Origin: Candidatus Mcinerneyibacteriota bacterium
GTDB lineage: Bacteria; Macinerneyibacteriota; Macinerneyibacteria; Macinerneyibacteriales; DSCS01
DNA: 64,000 nt
Direction of reading: 5' to 3'
Assembly (NCBI GenBank): GCA_016937175.1
Contig: JAFGWL010000013.1
Coordinates: forward strand, 23,154-87,153
The notes beneath the pieces were generated by a model. The model saw only the letters and a program-made list of their open reading frames with translations. It was not told where the DNA came from and did no database searches. Shown here piece after piece: positions 61,209 through 64,000 of this stretch (positions within the stretch are counted from its first letter, which is position 1; every line of letters begins with the position of its first letter). Position numbers and translations under genes: made by a program.

Positions 61209-61949
61209 TCACTTGTGAATCGTGATAAGGGATTCGGCACTTTTCAGAGCTTCGTTGTCCCGGGCATAATCCAGGGGTGTGTAGCCGTAGACATCCTCAG
61301 CATGAGGGTCAGCCCCTAGTTCAACAAGTTTCAGGAAAACGGCAAGTGTCTCGCTCTCATCAGCCGCTGCATGGAGAGGCGTCCAGTTGTAGACATCAAG
61401 AGCATTGACATCAGCACCCCCCTTCACCAGGGCAGTGATGATCTCAGGGTGTTTATTGGAGGCCGCTGCGGTATGAAGCGGTGACCAGCTGTATTCGTTC
61501 TCTTCATTGGCCCGGGCCCCGTTTTTCAGAAGAAGCGCTATGATCTCCGGATTTTCCTGGCTTTCCGCTGCCAGATGAAGCGGCGTCTCTCCGTATTGGG
61601 TCCGGGCGTGGATATCAGATCCCGCCAGGAGAAGGACATTAACAACCTCAAGGCTGGAATTGAACCCGCAGGCTTCATGGAGAGGCGTCCATTTATATCG
61701 GTTCACGGCTTTCACATCAGCTCCCGCCCTGATAAGCGCCGAGATGACAGCAGCGTTTCTGTTGTTGGCGGCGGCCACATGGAGAGGCGTCCGTCCGTCA
61801 TCAAGACGGGCATGCACGCTTTCGCCCCGTCCTATGGCAGCCCTCACCTCTTCGGGCGTCCCGTCGTTAGCGGCCTCAAAGATATTTCTTGAAAAGACAC
61901 CCGTTACGAAACCGCACAGGAGAACACCAAGCAAAAGAGCCTTTTTCAT
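61209..61949 (-). CDS. Secreted ankyrin-repeat protein
   Basis: The 246-residue protein has a signal peptide (LLGVLLCGFVTGVFSRN) and then six ankyrin repeats of about 34 residues filling the rest (DDGRTPLHVAAANNRN, YKWTPLHEACGFNSS, YGETPLHLAAESQEN, YSWSPLHTAAASNKH, YNWTPLHAAADESET, YGYTPLDYARDNEAL). Such proteins bind other proteins; here this would happen in the periplasm. A second ankyrin gene, cut by the window edge, lies beyond the toxin-antitoxin pair. A TATACT element at 61988-61983 may belong to its promoter, but no good -35 is seen. Confidence 0.88.
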   Translation of the reverse strand: MKKALLLGVLLCGFVTGVFSRNIFEAANDGTPEEVRAAIGRGESVHARLDDGRTPLHVAAANNRNAAVISALIRAGADVKAVNRYKWTPLHEACGFNSSLEVVNVLLLAGSDIHARTQYGETPLHLAAESQENPEIIALLLKNGARANEENEYSWSPLHTAAASNKHPEIITALVKGGADVNALDVYNWTPLHAAADESETLAVFLKLVELGADPHAEDVYGYTPLDYARDNEALKSAESLITIHK

Positions 61950-62024
61950 ATTGCCTCCGTTTCTGAAAACATCGTTTATAGAAGTATAGCATGAAGTTCA
62001 TTTGAATCATATTCAAGAATAATT

Positions 62025-62888
62025 TCATTCTGTTTTTATAGATTCAGTCATTTTGATAAAATAACTTTCATTCCACTTATCAAGAATTTTAGCATCTTTG
62101 ATAAAAGGCCTGATATCATTTTTAACCTTCTCAATATCAGTGCTCTTGATTTTCGTTTGAATCATTTTGATGAGGTCCTCTCTGGAAAGAGAAGTTTTTA
62201 TCATATCATCAGTCTGTTTCATCCGAGCTTTCAGATGCTGGAGATCCAGCGAAACACCATGTTCAATATACCAGATCAAGTCATACCAGTCCCGCCCTTT
62301 GACACGTTGTCCCCAGCCTCGGCATAAAAAAGCATGGACTTTATCTGCAAAAAGGTATTCGCAAGTTGCCAATCTGATGCTTGTTTTAGAAAAACCCGGA
62401 AGCCTCATGATTTCTGTCTGAAACTGATCAGGAGGAGCTGTATCGACTTCCACTCGGATTTTCAGCTTTCTGCCTGCATCAAATGCCCTATCAGATGGCT
62501 CTATCAAACCAGCGGCCCTCATATTCTCCTGTAAATTACCCTCGACGTTTCCTTGGATGATATGAGTCTTTTTCTTTTTTTCCTTATAGTTAACAACAAA
62601 ATTGAGATCATGATTGTGAAGCTCTTGTGAAATGACGTCAATATACGGGGTCAACTGAAAAGCGTCATTGGGTCGCATTAAAGAGAAATCCAGATCTTCT
62701 GAGAAACGATCCAAATTGTAAAATATTCTCAAAGCTGTTCCCCCATAGAATAAAGCATGATCAAAAAAATCGGATTTTTCCAGCCCCTTCAAAGCAATGA
62801 TTTGGATGACTTCTCTAAGTGCATTTATTCTATCATTCAATTGAACAAATGGATATTTTTTCAATAAAGAGGTTACTTCACCACTCAT
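62025..62888 (-). CDS. AbiEii-like nucleotidyltransferase toxin
   Basis: The 287-residue protein matches the AbiEii/AbiGii toxin family of nucleotidyltransferases. FYGGTALRIFYNLDRFSEDLDFSL carries the G-x-T and D-x-D type active-site elements, and FADKVHAFLCRGWGQRVKGRDWYDLIWY carries the conserved Lys and Arg-Asp. Such toxins are type IV or related; in well-studied members they modify tRNA or use GTP and block growth upon phage infection. The ATG at 62888 overlaps the antitoxin stop by 4 bases (ATGA), which is preferred to an in-frame ATG 18 bases upstream. The gene is visibly richer in A and T than its neighbours. Confidence 0.87.
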   Translation of the reverse strand: MSGEVTSLLKKYPFVQLNDRINALREVIQIIALKGLEKSDFFDHALFYGGTALRIFYNLDRFSEDLDFSLMRPNDAFQLTPYIDVISQELHNHDLNFVVNYKEKKKKTHIIQGNVEGNLQENMRAAGLIEPSDRAFDAGRKLKIRVEVDTAPPDQFQTEIMRLPGFSKTSIRLATCEYLFADKVHAFLCRGWGQRVKGRDWYDLIWYIEHGVSLDLQHLKARMKQTDDMIKTSLSREDLIKMIQTKIKSTDIEKVKNDIRPFIKDAKILDKWNESYFIKMTESIKTE

Positions 62889-63508
62889 GCCGCATCCCTG
62901 ACACATTCTGTCAGGTAATCCAGGTTTCTCTTCTTCCCCGCTTCAGCGATCTTTGATAAAAGATCCGGATCCAGAGCTGCAATATCCTCTTCTTCGATCC
63001 GGAGTCCATTGATGATATAGTCATAGAGAGAGGATCTGCTGTGAAAATTATTCTCATAATATAAAAGATCGGCCAAAGCCTTTTCCCGTGATGCTAACTC
63101 AAAAACACAGTTGTAAGGATCATGTGATTGGGTTACACCTACTCTGTAATATTCCGGCTTGAGCAACCTGTACGAAAACCGCCCTTCTGAAGTATCGAAC
63201 ACCTTATTGGCCCTGTCTGTTACACTTGTGACTTCATAAACACTTTCCGGTATCATCCCGTAAAGCTGCAATGCATATTGAAGGGAAACATAGGACCGGT
63301 GATAAAGCATTTGCGCCAGATATTCCAGAGAATACCGGGTCCCACTGATCTCAGGGTTTTTCAGGTAAACCCCCTGCTTTAACCTTATCAGATACTTGTT
63401 CTGGACAAGCCGGCTGATCTTGTTGCGGACATATTTGTACTCCGGCAATAGATTCTGTATATCATTGAAATCAAATACAGACTGCGACGTCAATAATATT
63501 TTTTCCAT
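62885..63508 (-). CDS. AbiEi-like antitoxin with winged-helix DNA-binding domain
   Basis: The 207-residue protein has an N-terminal winged-helix (about 10-60; FNDIQNLLPEYKYVRNKISRLVQNKYLIRLKQGVYL). The AbiEi-type C-terminal domain has SYVSLQYALQLYGMIPES, VYEVTSVTDRANKVFDT and FELASREKALADLLYY. AbiEi proteins neutralise AbiEii and repress their own promoter. The ATG at 63508 is used because GGAGGTGAAT precedes it; an upstream in-frame TTG overlaps that site. The toxin gene follows with a 4-base overlap, and the promoter is overlapped by a 29-base near-palindrome. Confidence 0.85.
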   Translation of the reverse strand: MEKILLTSQSVFDFNDIQNLLPEYKYVRNKISRLVQNKYLIRLKQGVYLKNPEISGTRYSLEYLAQMLYHRSYVSLQYALQLYGMIPESVYEVTSVTDRANKVFDTSEGRFSYRLLKPEYYRVGVTQSHDPYNCVFELASREKALADLLYYENNFHSRSSLYDYIINGLRIEEEDIAALDPDLLSKIAEAGKKRNLDYLTECVRDAA

Positions 63509-63517
63509 ATTCACCTC

Positions 63518-63546
63518 CAATATGTTGATATTATATCCACATATTG
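63518..63546. promoter_or_regulatory. 29-base near-palindrome over the toxin-antitoxin promoter, candidate AbiEi operator
   Basis: The arms CAATATGT (63518-63525) and ACATATTG (63539-63546) are perfect complements, and inner arms GATAT and ATATC continue the symmetry with one mismatched pair between. The element covers the -10 box and the expected start of transcription, 10 bases before the antitoxin ATG. AbiEi antitoxins are known to repress through inverted repeats at their promoters. Confidence 0.75.
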
Positions 63547-63558
63547 TATTTCTGTCAA
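63530..63558 (-). promoter_or_regulatory. Consensus promoter of the AbiE-like pair
   Basis: A perfect TTGACA (63558-63553) and perfect TATAAT (63535-63530) are exactly 17 bases apart on the minus strand. Transcription would start near 63523, about 15 bases before the antitoxin ATG, and would be strong unless repressed. Confidence 0.88.
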
Positions 63559-63594
63559 GGTTATGATTGAAAAAAGCGGCATTTAGATCTTCTC

Positions 63595-63732
63595 ATGACA
63601 GTTTTGTTTTTTAATCCAAGCAAGACAGATATCGATGATATTCTGATTTTAGAAATGGATTTTTTCTTTTTTGATCGTCTTGATAGAGTTTATGTTTTCT
63701 ACAAGAGAGAAAGCGTTGCTATTTATAAATGA
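63595..63732 (+). CDS. Possible 45-residue open frame or gene remnant
   Basis: In the 252-base gap between the antitoxin and the partial ankyrin gene, an ATG at 63595 opens 45 codons ending in TGA at 63732. The product (MTVLFFNPSKTDIDDILI at the start, DRLDRVYVFYKRESVAIYK at the end) has reasonable composition but matches nothing I know. No ribosome binding site precedes it. It could be a leftover of a gene disrupted by arrival of the toxin cassette, or chance. The rest of this gap shows nothing else beyond the promoter region described. Confidence 0.18.
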   Translation: MTVLFFNPSKTDIDDILILEMDFFFFDRLDRVYVFYKRESVAIYK

Positions 63733-63760
63733 TTAGTGATTCCTTTGGGACTTCTCACCT

Positions 63761-64000
63761 TTATTTAGATCGTGTTCTTTCTGCTCCGGCTTCCTTCAGC
63801 ACCTCCATCGCCGCTTCATTCCCCTCTTTCACGGCGATATCGTAGGGTGTGTTCCCCCACTTGTCCTGCCCGTTCACATCGGATCCGGCCTGGATCAGGG
63901 CCCTGATGACAGACGCATTTTTGTTGAAACAAGCCGCCCTGTGAAGCGGTGTTGAGCCGTCAAGGTCCCTGGCCAGGAGATCTCCTCCAGCGTTGACAAG
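63761..64000 (-). CDS. Ankyrin-repeat protein (C-terminal 79 residues; runs off the right edge)
   Basis: The minus-strand frame is open from the window edge to the TAA at 63763-63761. It shows two ankyrin units (LDGSTPLHRAACFNKNASVI, KWGNTPYDIAVKEGNEAAM) and a short charged end (EAGAERTRSK). The N-terminus lies outside the window. It resembles the ankyrin gene at 61209 in repeat style (VIRALIQAGSDVN against VISALIRAGADVK), so the two are probably paralogues separated by the toxin-antitoxin cassette. Confidence 0.82.
   Translation of the reverse strand, partial: LVNAGGDLLARDLDGSTPLHRAACFNKNASVIRALIQAGSDVNGQDKWGNTPYDIAVKEGNEAAMEVLKEAGAERTRSK

Noticed and set aside
1-64000. tRNA, rRNA, riboswitch, CRISPR array, insertion sequence or prophage
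   Set aside because: No cloverleaf with a TTCGANNC-type arm, regular short repeat-spacer pattern, transposase or phage gene was seen in the short intergenic gaps or elsewhere; a covariance-model search would be decisive for small RNAs.

Overview
The window is about 64 kb of gene-dense bacterial chromosome with roughly balanced base composition. Almost everything is read from the minus strand; only the transporter at 1452 and the phosphatase at 20872 are clear plus-strand genes. It encodes a diderm (outer-membrane) bacterium: a Kdo synthesis operon (kdsA-kdsD-kdsC), LptE, LolA, Lgt, three SurA/PpiC-type foldases, an AsmA/YdbH-like protein with a YdbL partner, and a barrel protein ending in a C-terminal Phe. 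A fermentative or anaerobic life style is suggested by catabolic ornithine carbamoyltransferase plus carbamate kinase, many radical-SAM enzymes and a GlmL-type protein. A MurA with Asp at the usual catalytic Cys is known from Borrelia, Chlamydia and mycobacteria, and together with the lipoprotein-rich content fits a spirochaete or a related uncultured diderm lineage. The phylum is not proven from this window.

Layout from left to right. 1-1363: an anti-sigma kinase/antagonist pair (left edge cut) and a Nudix hydrolase. 1452-2654: an MFS transporter with a near-perfect promoter. 2658-12804: a three-gene envelope operon of AsmA-like protein, YdbL-like lipoprotein and a 2315-residue lipoprotein with propeller, TPR and CHAT protease domains. 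12898-17635: kdsA-kdsD-kdsC-valS with its own promoter and terminator. 17724-20771: an XRE-HTH/GlmL ATPase fusion behind a promoter overlapped by an inverted repeat. 20872-21552: a HAD phosphatase. 21517-31458: an 11-gene operon (triple receiver-GGDEF protein, rlmN, kinase-like protein, coiled-coil protein, secreted hydrolase-like protein, coaBC, DHp-domain protein, second coiled-coil protein, murA, aroH, thiN).

31510-38476: a 9-gene operon of three foldases, rqcP, rsmA, lgt, purE, an unknown gene and a radical-SAM gene. 38581-41964: arcC-arcB and, behind a separate promoter, a cyclic-2,3-diphosphoglycerate-synthetase-like GTPase. 42040-46900: barrel protein, lepA, PQQ-repeat lipoprotein, hemW. 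46983-50039: nadB-lptE-holA. 50081-51361: an aroE-aroK fusion. 51458-53392: an LPP20-type protein and a TPR-SLH lipoprotein. 53459-61004: rnj-uppP-ftsK-lolA-rimO and a pgsA-pgpA fusion. 61209-64000: two ankyrin-repeat genes flanking an AbiE-like toxin-antitoxin pair.

Most genes within operons overlap by 1-11 bases or are separated by less than 25. Promoters of the TTGACA/TATAAT type with 16-17 base spacers are found ahead of most operons, and good stem-loop terminators follow valS, the GTPase gene and the TPR-SLH gene. The most unusual items are the giant CHAT lipoprotein linked to an intermembrane lipid-transport protein, the HTH-GlmL fusion with a candidate operator over its own promoter, the PgsA-PgpA fusion lacking a motif aspartate, and the AbiE-like cassette with a 29-base near-palindrome over its promoter. 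No tRNA, rRNA, CRISPR array or insertion sequence was seen, and no gene-free stretch exceeds 300 bases.
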